Shown in pieces: positions 25,036 to 32,938 of a stretch of 64,000 nucleotides of DNA. Position 1 is the stretch's first letter; each line of letters starts with the position of its first letter. The position numbers were made by a program, and so were the translations under genes. The notes beneath the pieces were generated by a model that had not been told where the DNA came from, did no database searches, and saw nothing but the letters and a program-made list of their open reading frames with translations. This stretch comes from Bacillota bacterium (lineage in GTDB: Bacteria; Bacillota; Clostridia; Christensenellales; Aristaeellaceae), in contig JAEWVC010000070.1 in the NCBI GenBank assembly GCA_023459275.1, forward strand, positions 1-64,000, in the 5' to 3' direction.

Positions 25036-27285
25036 TCATTCTTCCTCTTTGGGTGCGCCGTTTCCCGTAACCATCTGCCTGTATTGTGCGGGGGTCATGG
25101 CCATGTGCTGGCGGAACCTGCGGATGAAGCCGGAGGCATCGTTGTACCCCACGGCGGCGCCGATGTCCTTGACGGGCATATCGGTACCGCCCAGCAGCTC
25201 CTTGGCTTTTTCCATGCGCAAAAGCAGCAGGTATTCCGAGGGGGACATGCCGGTGAGCTCCTTGAAGTCCAGGGACAGGCGCACGGCGCTCAGCTGGTAG
25301 GCATCGGCGATGGCGCTCATGCTGAGCATGGGTTCCTGGTAATGCTTGTGCATATAGGCGATGATCTCCCGGATCACCGGCAGATTATGGCCGTCTTTTG
25401 GCGCACCCTTTGCCAGGATGTCCCGGCAGAGCTTGCGCAGGAGATCGTCCAGGTCGGCGATGGAACGGCAGCCTGACAAGGTGAACACATCGTAGAGCTG
25501 CAATGCGTCCATGCTGCCGCCGCTCCTGTCGAAATGCTCGCTGAGGATGGCCCCGATCACGCTGTTGTAGATCATCCGGAAGGCGAACAGCGACATCTGC
25601 GTGCTGGTGAGGTAATGGAACAGCTCATCCATGCGGTCGTTCAATCCCCGGGCATCCCCGGCCCGAAGCGCCTTGCGGAAGCTGTCCAGGTAGCTGCGGG
25701 TGAAGGGTACGATGTCCTTGGCCGCGGAACCCACATCGGAAAAACGAAGCACGTGGGCACTGCCCATCACGAAGCGGTTGTCATAGGCGGTGGAGGCTTC
25801 CAGATAGGCGTTGCCCACATGGCTGAATTGCTGATGCACGCCGCTCAACGCCACGGCCACGCCCGTGTCCGTTTTGAGTACCTCTCCCTGGGCGGTCACC
25901 GCCCAGTTCTCCAGGGCTTCCGGGCTGTCGCCAAAGAGTACGAACAGGAACTGTTCCAGCGCCAGCAGCTCCACATAATACCCGGAAACGGCGCCGCTGA
26001 GGCTCCCGGCGATCTTTCCAAGGTTCAGCTCGGCCCCGTCCCTGGGCGGTGCGCCGACCAGGGCTACGGCGAAGCATTTTTTGGCGATGTCCAGGGAGAG
26101 TTCCGAAGCGGCCTTCACGGCGTCCTCCCGGTTTACATACCGGCCCTTGACAAAATCCTTGATGAAGTCCGCCCTGCGCACGGGCAGGCTTTCCACAAGG
26201 CGGGTGCGCAGAGCTTCGTTCCTGTCCACCAGCGCCTCGATGCCGCTTTGGATGGCCTCAAAATCATCTTTGCCCGGGGCGGTGCTGGAAAACAGATAGC
26301 GAAGCTCCTTGATGGGTTTTACGTGGCGCCTGGAAAAATAGAAGGTCAAAGCCATGCAGGGGATGGCCAGCGCGAACAGGAACAGGCCGAAGCCAAGCTG
26401 CTCCCTGAACATGCCGGCCTTGATGGTTTCCATGGGCAAAAGCGTGGCGTAGGCCATGTGAAACAGGCTGCCCGGCTGGGCCACCAGCAGGTACTGGCTG
26501 CCGTCCAGGGTCAGGTCCTTGACCAGGGTACCCGTCATGCCCTTGATCTCCTTAAGCACCGCCTCATCCTTGACGCCAAGGTTCCGGCTGGCCGCCAGCA
26601 CGCTGTCCCCGTAGAAGATGTAGGTGTTGCGCGGCTCGTAGATTTCGTCGGCGAACATCTGCTGGTAAGTGCTTTCCTTGATCAGGAACAGGACGTTGCC
26701 GGTGTTGTACCGTTCGCCCATGCGCACGGGCGCTACCACGGCCACCATGCGGTTGTTGGTGCCGTCGGTGAGGATGCTGTTCACGTTTTGGGCGGGGAAG
26801 ATGGTCACGCCATTGTCCCGCCGCCGGAGGGCGGTGAGCAGCGTTTCGGGGGGCGTGTTCTCCAGGTGCATCAGCTTGTACAGAAACATGTCAAGCCCCA
26901 CCGAAGTGGCGGAGGAATACAGGTAATCGTCCTCATTGAAGATCAGGTACAGCTGGTCGCAAAAGTCGATGGTCATGGTGTAGGGCACCAATTGCATCTT
27001 TAAATGATAGGCCAGCATGGGCTGCTCCCTCATTCTGAAGGCGCTGATATAGGGAGACAGGCCGATCTGTTTGCCTACGGAAAGCAATGTGGCCAGATTT
27101 TCCTCATGCCGGTAGCGGATGATGCCCAGCTTGTTGATGCTGCTTTCCACCGTGTTATCCCGGACGGTATTGGCGTAGGTGTTGCCCATGTAGATGCCTA
27201 CGCCCACAAACAGCAGCGCCATGATCGCCGTGTAGGAGATCATGTACCGAAGCAGGATGGAATGGAAGATTCCTTTTCGTTTCAT
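25036..27285 (-). CDS. Membrane-bound AraC-family transcriptional regulator
   Basis: 749 residues. Membrane helix 1 lies at about 12-34 and an external sensor region of ~265 residues follows. Helix 2 is at about 300-320 (FGLFLFALAIPCMALTFYF), then comes a cytoplasmic linker of ~300 residues. A C-terminal AraC domain lies at about 640-740 (MSAIADAYQLSAVRLSLDFK, then VKDIGAAVGYNDASGFIRRF). Proteins of this layout (YtdP/YesN-like) usually regulate a nearby extracellular-sugar ABC operon; none adjoins this one. Its start overlaps the stop of the upstream Tag gene by 4 bp (ATGA), so the two are translated together. Confidence 0.85.
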   Translation of the reverse strand: MKRKGIFHSILLRYMISYTAIMALLFVGVGIYMGNTYANTVRDNTVESSINKLGIIRYRHEENLATLLSVGKQIGLSPYISAFRMREQPMLAYHLKMQLVPYTMTIDFCDQLYLIFNEDDYLYSSATSVGLDMFLYKLMHLENTPPETLLTALRRRDNGVTIFPAQNVNSILTDGTNNRMVAVVAPVRMGERYNTGNVLFLIKESTYQQMFADEIYEPRNTYIFYGDSVLAASRNLGVKDEAVLKEIKGMTGTLVKDLTLDGSQYLLVAQPGSLFHMAYATLLPMETIKAGMFREQLGFGLFLFALAIPCMALTFYFSRRHVKPIKELRYLFSSTAPGKDDFEAIQSGIEALVDRNEALRTRLVESLPVRRADFIKDFVKGRYVNREDAVKAASELSLDIAKKCFAVALVGAPPRDGAELNLGKIAGSLSGAVSGYYVELLALEQFLFVLFGDSPEALENWAVTAQGEVLKTDTGVAVALSGVHQQFSHVGNAYLEASTAYDNRFVMGSAHVLRFSDVGSAAKDIVPFTRSYLDSFRKALRAGDARGLNDRMDELFHYLTSTQMSLFAFRMIYNSVIGAILSEHFDRSGGSMDALQLYDVFTLSGCRSIADLDDLLRKLCRDILAKGAPKDGHNLPVIREIIAYMHKHYQEPMLSMSAIADAYQLSAVRLSLDFKELTGMSPSEYLLLLRMEKAKELLGGTDMPVKDIGAAVGYNDASGFIRRFRQHMAMTPAQYRQMVTGNGAPKEEE

Positions 27286-27833
27286 GATTTTGCGAAGCAG
27301 CCATTTTCATGGTCGTTCACCACGCCCACGGCCTGCAGGTAGGAATACATAATGGTGGAGCCCACAAAGGAAAAGCCCCGTTTTGTAAGGTCGCGGCTTA
27401 AGCGGTCGGAAAGCTCCGTGCGGCAGGGCGCCTGCCGAAAATCCGCCCAATCGCCGGTCACCGGCTTGAACCCCACATAGGCCCACAGGTAGCGGTCAAA
27501 GCTGCCAAATTCTTTTTGGATCTCCAAAAAATGTTTGGCGTTGCGGATGGAGGCGGCGACCTTCAGCCGGTTGCGCACGATGCCGGGGTTTTGAAGCAAC
27601 TCCTCCACCTTTGCGTCTCCATAGGCCGCCACCTTTCCGGGGTCGAACCCGTCGTACGCTGCGCGGTAATTCTCCCGCTTGCGCAGAATGGTGATCCAGC
27701 TTAATCCCGCCTGCGCGCCCTCCAGGATCAAAAACTCAAAGAGCGTCCTGTCGTCGTGGACGGGCCTGCCCCATTCCTCGTCATGGTACCTCACATACAG
27801 CTCATCCGTGCCAGCCCAGCCGCAGCGGTGCAT
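27282..27833 (-). CDS. tag: DNA-3-methyladenine glycosylase I
   Basis: 183 residues, the normal length of Tag. It excises 3-methyladenine from alkylated DNA (base excision repair). The residues known from E. coli Tag fall at the same numbers: zinc ligands Cys4, His17, His175 and Cys179, and the base-pocket residues Tyr16, Glu38 and Trp46 (YHDEEWG, LEGAQAGLSW, DHENGC). The ATG at 27833 follows AAAGGGGG and overlaps the stop of the upstream Tag-fusion gene (TGATG). Two active-looking Tag copies in tandem are unusual. The frame is open upstream, but that part belongs to the neighbouring gene's coding sequence. Confidence 0.93.
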   Translation of the reverse strand: MHRCGWAGTDELYVRYHDEEWGRPVHDDRTLFEFLILEGAQAGLSWITILRKRENYRAAYDGFDPGKVAAYGDAKVEELLQNPGIVRNRLKVAASIRNAKHFLEIQKEFGSFDRYLWAYVGFKPVTGDWADFRQAPCRTELSDRLSRDLTKRGFSFVGSTIMYSYLQAVGVVNDHENGCFAKS

Positions 27834-28888
27834 CAGGCATCCCCCTTTCCGTGGGTCAAAAAATGCGTTTTGATCAACTCCGCCTTGCGCTCCTTGCCTG
27901 GCATCAGCCCGTACAAAAAAGCCCAGTCCGAAAGCGGGCAGAAAGGCAGCATCACGCCGTTTACGGGCCAATGGTCCCGGGCGGTATGTTCGTCAAAAAC
28001 GTATTCATACACACCGCCCGGGTGGCGGATGGCCAGGCCGGCCATCATGTCCACGCCTATGCCGCCGATTTCATACGTTTTGAAAAGCTGTGTGGCATAC
28101 ACGCCGGCGGGCTTCTCCTCCGCCTTCGCCCCAAGGCTTGAAAGCACCGCGTCCGCCCTTGGCCCGTCGGCCTTCATCACCACCAGGTCGATGTCGCAAA
28201 AATCCTCCGTAAGCCCATGCCGGTACAGCAGCGCCGACCCGCCCACGCCGAAGCGGACACCCGCGTTAAGCAGCGCTTTTCCCGCCGTGGCAAGCGCCGC
28301 AAATTTATCCTCCCCAACGGGCGGCGATAAGGGCAGGGGCGCTTTGGCAAAGCAGCCGTTCACATGGTCATCCACAAGGCCCGCGGCCTGCAGGTGGGAA
28401 TAGACGACTGTGGGGCCCATGAAGGAAAAGCCCCGGAGCTTCATGTCCCTGCTGATCCTTTGGGAGGCTTCCGTGGCCGCGGGGACGGAGCGGTCATCCG
28501 CCACGCTGTTCACAAGCGGCCGGCCGCCGAAAAAGGAGAGCAGGTAGGCGTCAAAGCTCCCAAACTCCCGCGTAACCGCAAGGGAGGCCGCCGCGTTCCC
28601 GACTGCGGCGCGTATCTTCTGCCGGTTTCTGATCAGGCCGGGATTTTGAAGCAGCGCCTGTGTTTCCGCCTCCCCGAAGGCGGCCACCTTCTCTGCGCCG
28701 GGCGTCGAGAAGGCGGACCTGTAGGCCTCCCGCCTTTTGAGCACGGTTATCCAGCTCAGGCCCGCCTGGGCGCATTCCAGCATCAGATACTCAAAATGTC
28801 GCTCCTCCTTGCAGGGCCGCCTGCCCCATTCTACGTCGTGATAGCTTTGAAGAAGCGGGTCGGATTCGCACCAGGGGCAGCGGAACAT
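27833..28888 (-). CDS. Tag-type DNA glycosylase fused to a nucleotidyltransferase-like domain
   Basis: 351 residues. Residues 1-185 form a second complete 3-methyladenine glycosylase I domain, again with Cys4, Tyr16, His17, Glu38, Trp46, His175 and Cys179 in place. After a short linker, residues ~195-345 look like a minimal nucleotidyltransferase fold: GGS at 216-218, the DID pair at 232-234 and a third aspartate near 280 (GVDMMAG). Such domains transfer a nucleotide to a small molecule, protein or RNA, and which of these applies is unknown. The ATG at 28888 is preferred over 28897 because AAGGA then sits at a 9-bp spacing and the zinc cysteine becomes Cys4. It lies 1 bp after the upstream gene's stop and overlaps tag downstream. 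Confidence 0.8.
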   Translation of the reverse strand: MFRCPWCESDPLLQSYHDVEWGRRPCKEERHFEYLMLECAQAGLSWITVLKRREAYRSAFSTPGAEKVAAFGEAETQALLQNPGLIRNRQKIRAAVGNAAASLAVTREFGSFDAYLLSFFGGRPLVNSVADDRSVPAATEASQRISRDMKLRGFSFMGPTVVYSHLQAAGLVDDHVNGCFAKAPLPLSPPVGEDKFAALATAGKALLNAGVRFGVGGSALLYRHGLTEDFCDIDLVVMKADGPRADAVLSSLGAKAEEKPAGVYATQLFKTYEIGGIGVDMMAGLAIRHPGGVYEYVFDEHTARDHWPVNGVMLPFCPLSDWAFLYGLMPGKERKAELIKTHFLTHGKGDA

Positions 28889-28889
28889 A

Positions 28890-29423
28890 CTACTCATCCT
28901 TCTCGTTGTAGGCGTACCAGTCGGACTCCGGAAGATTCAGGCTGCGCAGGATACCGTTCAGATACCCCACATTGTACATCACGTGGCGGATCTGGCAGAA
29001 CACCACGTCGGCGTAGGTGCAGCTGTCATTTTTAGGAATGATATTGCGGGAGAGCTTTTCATTGGTAAGGCCATCAAAGAACCGCTCCGTCTTAATGCGG
29101 AGTTTCTCAAGAAAGACCAGCATCGTTTCCCGGGAGATAACGGCATCCGACGGGGGAAGATGCTCATATTCCGGGGCGATGCGGGGATCAAAATCCATGC
29201 TTTGCCAAGGGCTGCCGTCATAGGCATCCCGGAACCAGTAATCAATGAAGAAGGCGGCGTGGTATACCTGGTACCAGAAGGGGTATTCGAAACCGAAATA
29301 ACAGCTTTCCCATACCGTTTGGGGGCATACCTCCACCACGCCCCTGAGCATGTGCAGCGTGGAGGCAAACTGGTACCGGGCCGATTCAGCCGCCCGCCCA
29401 GGCACCGCTTCCTTCTTTTGCAT
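28890..29423 (-). CDS. DinB-like protein
   Basis: 177 residues. Helical segments and the pattern of histidines (VYHAAFFIDYWF, then FCQIRHVMYNVGYLNGILR) resemble DinB/YfiT four-helix-bundle metal proteins. Many members are thiol transferases; others are of unknown function. The ATG at 29423 follows GGGAGG. It is the first gene of a tightly packed minus-strand operon: the next gene starts 1 bp after its stop, then come tag and the membrane AraC gene. In-frame sequence upstream of 29423 enters the palindromic repeat and is unlikely to be coding. Confidence 0.65.
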   Translation of the reverse strand: MQKKEAVPGRAAESARYQFASTLHMLRGVVEVCPQTVWESCYFGFEYPFWYQVYHAAFFIDYWFRDAYDGSPWQSMDFDPRIAPEYEHLPPSDAVISRETMLVFLEKLRIKTERFFDGLTNEKLSRNIIPKNDSCTYADVVFCQIRHVMYNVGYLNGILRSLNLPESDWYAYNEKDE

Positions 29424-29518
29424 ATGTGCCCTCCCGTGTGCCGTTGCCTGATTATACCATGCCCAGGCCCGCGGCGCAATGCGGAGACGGGGGAACGAAG
29501 GGATGGGGGAAAATGGCA

Positions 29519-29575
29519 GAGAGGGTGCTTTTTTCAAAAAGCACCCTCTCCGCACCTCACCCGAAAAACTTCATA
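29519..29575. repeat. Palindromic repeat, copy 1 of 3
   Basis: A 16-bp perfect hairpin (29519-29550) whose arms read GAGAGGGTGC outside and T/A runs toward the loop. It is followed by a conserved tail containing CCCGAAAAACTTCA. Copies at 34241-34278 (tail on the left, inverted) and 54755-54812 share both palindrome and tail. Because the T-run is in the left arm and not after the stem, this is not a standard intrinsic terminator. It lies between endonuclease III and the DinB-like gene. Confidence 0.75.
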
Positions 29576-29588
29576 AGGGAGGAGCTTG

Positions 29589-30254
29589 CTATGCTTGCTC
29601 TGCTGCGGAGGCAGGCTGGGAGGCAGTCCTTTTTAAAGACTTGTAATAGCGGCACAGGCCGCGCAGGGTGCAGGCTTCGCAGTCCGGCCGCTGGGCGTGG
29701 CAAACCCTGCGGCCATGGAAGATCAGCCAATGGTGGGCGTCCCGCCAGTCGGATTTGGGGATGGCCTTTTGAAGCTGCTTTTCCGTTTCCTCCACAGTTT
29801 TGGCTGTGGCCAGCCCCAGCCGGTTGCTGACCCTAAACACGTGGGTATCCACCGCGATGGCGGGGATATTGAAGGCGTTGGCCAGCACCACGTTGGCTGT
29901 CTTGCGGCCCACGCCGGGGAGCATTGTCAGCGCTTCCATGGTATCGGGCACCTGGCCGTTATGTTTCAGCACCAGTTCCCGGCAGGCCATGACAATGTTC
30001 GTGGACTTGCTTTTAAAGCCGCAGCTTTTTACCATGGGATATAATTCTTCCGGCGTGGCGGCGGCCATTGTAAAGGCGTCCGGGTAGGCGGCGAACACGG
30101 CGGGAGTAACCTTGTTCACCTGCCTGTCGGTGCATTGGGCCGAAAGAATGGTAGCCACCAGCGTTTCGTAGGGGTTGGAAAAATTCAGCTCCGGCTTTGG
30201 CTGGGGATAGAGGCGGGAAAGCTCGGCCAATATGGATTTTTTTGGTACGGACAT
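29589..30254 (-). CDS. nth: Endonuclease III
   Basis: 221 residues, normal for Nth. It is a DNA glycosylase/AP lyase for oxidised pyrimidines in base excision repair. The helix-hairpin-helix LPGVGRKTANVVL carries the catalytic lysine, and the VDTHVFRVSNRL segment carries the catalytic aspartate. The C-terminal iron-sulfur pattern C-X6-C-X2-C-X5-C is present (CHAQRPDCEACTLRGLC). The ATG at 30254 has AGGAGGGG 7 bp upstream. It lies 23 bp after the FolT-like gene on the same strand and is probably co-transcribed with it. Confidence 0.95.
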   Translation of the reverse strand: MSVPKKSILAELSRLYPQPKPELNFSNPYETLVATILSAQCTDRQVNKVTPAVFAAYPDAFTMAAATPEELYPMVKSCGFKSKSTNIVMACRELVLKHNGQVPDTMEALTMLPGVGRKTANVVLANAFNIPAIAVDTHVFRVSNRLGLATAKTVEETEKQLQKAIPKSDWRDAHHWLIFHGRRVCHAQRPDCEACTLRGLCRYYKSLKRTASQPASAAEQA

Positions 30255-30277
30255 GGGGAAACCCCTCCTGGAAAATC

Positions 30278-30835
30278 TTATGCGCGGGGCAGGTGCAGGT
30301 TGCCGGGAAGGCGCTTGAGCAGCGTACCCACCTGCATGATCAGGTATACGTTCACGGGGAGCTGCGCGATGTTTTTCAAAAAGCGGACAGGAAAGATGGC
30401 AAGGAAAGCTTTGCCCTGCAAAATGGAAAGCCAGAGAGTGTTCAGCGCAAGATAACACAGAACGGTGATTGCCAACTCACACAATAGCACCCGCAGCCAT
30501 CCGGCCCGGCTGCCAAAGCGGAGCTCCTTGTACACTCCGAACAGGATAAAGCCGTAGATCAGCCCTTCCGCCATGGCGGTAATGGTGAACCCCGGAAAGT
30601 AGGTGCCGCTGGGGAACAACAGGAAGCCGATCACATCCCCCAGCCCGCCCCCCAATGCGGCGTAAACGGGGCCGAAAAGCATACCGGCCACGGCGATGGG
30701 AAGAAATCCAAAGCTGATGCGCAGCCAGGGAAAGAGATTGATGGTCAGAAAACGCGATACCACCTGCAGGGCGATGAGCATGGCCATAGCGGTCAGTACC
30801 TGCGGCTTCATGTACGCTTTCAAGGCTGTTTTCAT
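30278..30835 (-). CDS. folT: ECF transporter S component, folate type (FolT-like)
   Basis: 185 residues with about six hydrophobic segments. It captures a vitamin, folate in the best-matching subgroup, and docks to a shared energy-coupling module (EcfA/A'/T) encoded elsewhere. Typical FolT features are FGFLPIAVAGMLFGPVYAA, LGDVIGFLLFPSGTYFPGF and LNTLWLSILQGKAFLAIFP followed by RFLKNIAQLP. An AGGAGGG site precedes the ATG. A structured leader lies upstream. The pairing with nth has no obvious functional reason. Confidence 0.85.
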   Translation of the reverse strand: MKTALKAYMKPQVLTAMAMLIALQVVSRFLTINLFPWLRISFGFLPIAVAGMLFGPVYAALGGGLGDVIGFLLFPSGTYFPGFTITAMAEGLIYGFILFGVYKELRFGSRAGWLRVLLCELAITVLCYLALNTLWLSILQGKAFLAIFPVRFLKNIAQLPVNVYLIMQVGTLLKRLPGNLHLPRA

Positions 30836-30960
30836 GGGACCCTCCTTTCGAATCTTGGCAAAACCAAAACAGATTCGCTAAGGGCGCCCATGTTAAAAAG
30901 CAGTGGGATGCGGCCGGGCACCGCACGGAGGAATGGAAAATCCTCCGTTTCGTTTCATGA
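30836..30960 (-). promoter_or_regulatory. Structured leader upstream of the FolT-like gene
   Basis: On the minus strand two hairpins precede the start codon. One has arms ACGGAGGA/TCCTCCGT (30925-30948). The other pairs CGAATCT with AGATTCG and has an inner TTGG/CCAA stem, ending just before the ribosome binding site. FolT genes are often under folate riboswitches, but I could not match the known tetrahydrofolate class consensus, so this is only a candidate leader element. Confidence 0.35.
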
Positions 30961-31350
30961 CAACTCCCCGTTCATGAACACTTGACGCGCCCAAGCCTAC
31001 TCTGCCTTACACGAATCACGCAGGACCGCTGCGTGATGCCATTGTACCGTATTTCGCGCTTGTTCGCAAGGCTACAATGAATTTGTACCGATGGATGAAG
31101 GATTTCCGCAGCATTACATTTCCGCCGCACGCCTATACACGCTGTTTTGTCTGACCGCCTGAAAAACAATGGCCACAAAACAGCAAAAATCACGCCTTGC
31201 ATAGCAGGGCGTGATTCAGGGCATCGAAAGGAGCTGTCCTTTATTGCGTTTTCTGGTCTGCAGTTGGAGAAATGCAGTCCTCCAATACCTCATAGGGGCC
31301 GTTTGATGGCTCCGGCCGATCCTGCCGGACTACTGGTGTGTGCCGCCTTG
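30961..31350. other. Intergenic stretch with terminator and diverged repeat
   Basis: A small hairpin (ATCACGCAG/CTGCGTGAT) lies near 31014-31036. The phosphoesterase terminator is at 31184-31216. A diverged relative of the window's first repeat (CAGTCCTCCAATACCTC) lies near 31276-31292. No gene is seen. Confidence 0.45.
31184..31216 (-). terminator. Intrinsic terminator of the metallophosphoesterase gene
   Basis: Read on the minus strand, AATCACGCC (31216-31208) pairs with GGCGTGATT (31196-31188) and runs into a T-run (31189-31185). Confidence 0.7.
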
Positions 31351-32661
31351 TCAATTGTCAATCTGCGCTTCGCTAAGGAGCGTGCTTGTGCCGTCCGCGT
31401 TGAACTGGTAAAGGACAACGGACGTTTTTGCGCCGTCCTGTGAAGGTGTCACTGCCACATACGTACATGTGGGGGCACCGGGCTGATGATCGATCCACGT
31501 GCCGCTGTTTGCACTGATCACACTGTCGCCTTCAAGGTTTTTGGATGTTGTGACCATGGCGATATGGCTGTGACCGAAGATGACCACTTTGACGGATGCA
31601 TCCTGGTCGAAATACTGCAGCTGGGCCTGCTGGTCGGTGAACCCGGCTTCGGCGGCCCCGACAATCGCATCGCCGGCGGAAATGGGCGAAGGAACATTGT
31701 TGATGGCCTGCCGCTCCTGCCAATTTTCCACGATACCGCTGAAGAGGTCAACGGTCAGTTTGCCGTCCTCCCCCATTTTGGGAATGACATCGGAAATGGC
31801 GTAGGGCTGCGTATACCCGTCAATGCCTGTTTTGATGGCTTTGTCCGAAAAGCTTTCGGTGACGGGCAGAGCGGTCATCAGGCCTTTCCAGGTCATGAAA
31901 TATTTGAAGTAGTTGATCTGCGTGTCATCCATCCCCGCGGGCGAGATTTCCGGAAAGACGTTTGAAGAGGCCGGCTTGCCCTCCATGATGGAGGAAGTCG
32001 CGATTCTGGTGAAGAAGTAGCCGAAGGGAAGGATAGAGCCGCCCCCGGTGATGGCGGTATTGGATAGCGGGTCCGGCGCGCAAGCGATATTGTAACGGTG
32101 CCCGTGCTCCACCGCGATATTCGAAAACCGATAGGTGCCCAGACCCACAGCATCCCGCGTCTGGTTGATGCCGGGGAAGATGCGCTCCGCTTCGCCTTCA
32201 TCAAAAAGCATATCGTGGTTTCCCGGAACATAGGTGACGCGGATGTTGCCCTCCTGAATGATTTGATTGACGGTATCAATGATTTCCTGGTTGTTTTTGA
32301 CGATTGCGTCATTCAGCTCGGACAGCGGTTCAGGCGTTTCATAATTCATGGGCAGGAACCATTCATCCATCAAATCGCCGGCGATCACAAGCTCGGCCAC
32401 TTCCTGCGAGCTCTTCAGCTGCATAAGAAATTTCACAAGCATCGGCTTGTTTTGTTTGATTTCGGCAAAGGCATCGTCAACGCCCAAATGGATATCGCTG
32501 ATTACAACGATTTGGTTCCTGGGCTGAGCCGGATTGTCGGCCAGCCCGGTTGCAATGCCGCCAAAAGATAATAATAGCGAGAGGGATACGGCTAAGGAGA
32601 TGAATAAGCGTACCGATGACGGGATATGGCCGATGTTCTTCGCAGTGTTGCCGTTCTTCAT
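31351..32661 (-). CDS. Secreted calcineurin-like metallophosphoesterase
   Basis: 436 residues. An N-terminal signal or anchor (VRLFISLAVSLSLLLSFGGI) is followed by a complete metallophosphatase core: VVISDIHLG (D-x-H), IAGDLMDEW (GDxxD), VPGNHDM (GNHD) and FGHSHIA (GHxH). These bind two metal ions, so the protein should hydrolyse phosphomonoesters or diesters outside the membrane; the substrate is unknown. An insertion of ~150 residues between GNHD and GHxH is larger than in simple phosphodiesterases. The ATG at 32661 follows GGAAGGAAGG, and a strong promoter lies about 55 bp upstream. It is divergent from isocitrate dehydrogenase. Confidence 0.8.
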   Translation of the reverse strand: MKNGNTAKNIGHIPSSVRLFISLAVSLSLLLSFGGIATGLADNPAQPRNQIVVISDIHLGVDDAFAEIKQNKPMLVKFLMQLKSSQEVAELVIAGDLMDEWFLPMNYETPEPLSELNDAIVKNNQEIIDTVNQIIQEGNIRVTYVPGNHDMLFDEGEAERIFPGINQTRDAVGLGTYRFSNIAVEHGHRYNIACAPDPLSNTAITGGGSILPFGYFFTRIATSSIMEGKPASSNVFPEISPAGMDDTQINYFKYFMTWKGLMTALPVTESFSDKAIKTGIDGYTQPYAISDVIPKMGEDGKLTVDLFSGIVENWQERQAINNVPSPISAGDAIVGAAEAGFTDQQAQLQYFDQDASVKVVIFGHSHIAMVTTSKNLEGDSVISANSGTWIDHQPGAPTCTYVAVTPSQDGAKTSVVLYQFNADGTSTLLSEAQIDN

Positions 32662-32713
32662 GAGGGTTCCTTCCTTCCCGGATTTGTTATATACAATTAT
32701 CAGCAATGACCAA

Positions 32714-32742
32714 AATATAGTATTTTCGAGGAAATTTGTCAA
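32714..32742 (-). promoter_or_regulatory. Promoter of the metallophosphoesterase gene
   Basis: On the minus strand TTGACA (32742-32737), a 17-bp spacer and TATATT (32719-32714), within an A/T-rich stretch. Confidence 0.7.
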
Positions 32743-32938
32743 GGATATTTTCGGAAAACGACGCTTATTCCGATGAAAACCACCCTGCAGCTGAATCTTT
32801 TTGCCGATAGGGCAACCGCCCTCCCCGGCGTTCCGGAAGGCCTCCCGATTGTTCTTTTCGTGTTCCCGGCCTTGCGGGAAGGACATGGGAACGGGTAGAA
32901 TGGGAGAAAACCCCGCCTGGCGGGAAAAGGATGGATTG

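Noticed and set aside
29519..29550. Palindrome read as a standard intrinsic terminator
   Set aside because: The T-run is in the left arm beside the loop, not after the stem, and the element recurs with a conserved tail, so it is called a repeat.
30836..30960. Tetrahydrofolate riboswitch upstream of folT
   Set aside because: The expected conserved core sequences were not found, so it is listed only as a structured leader.
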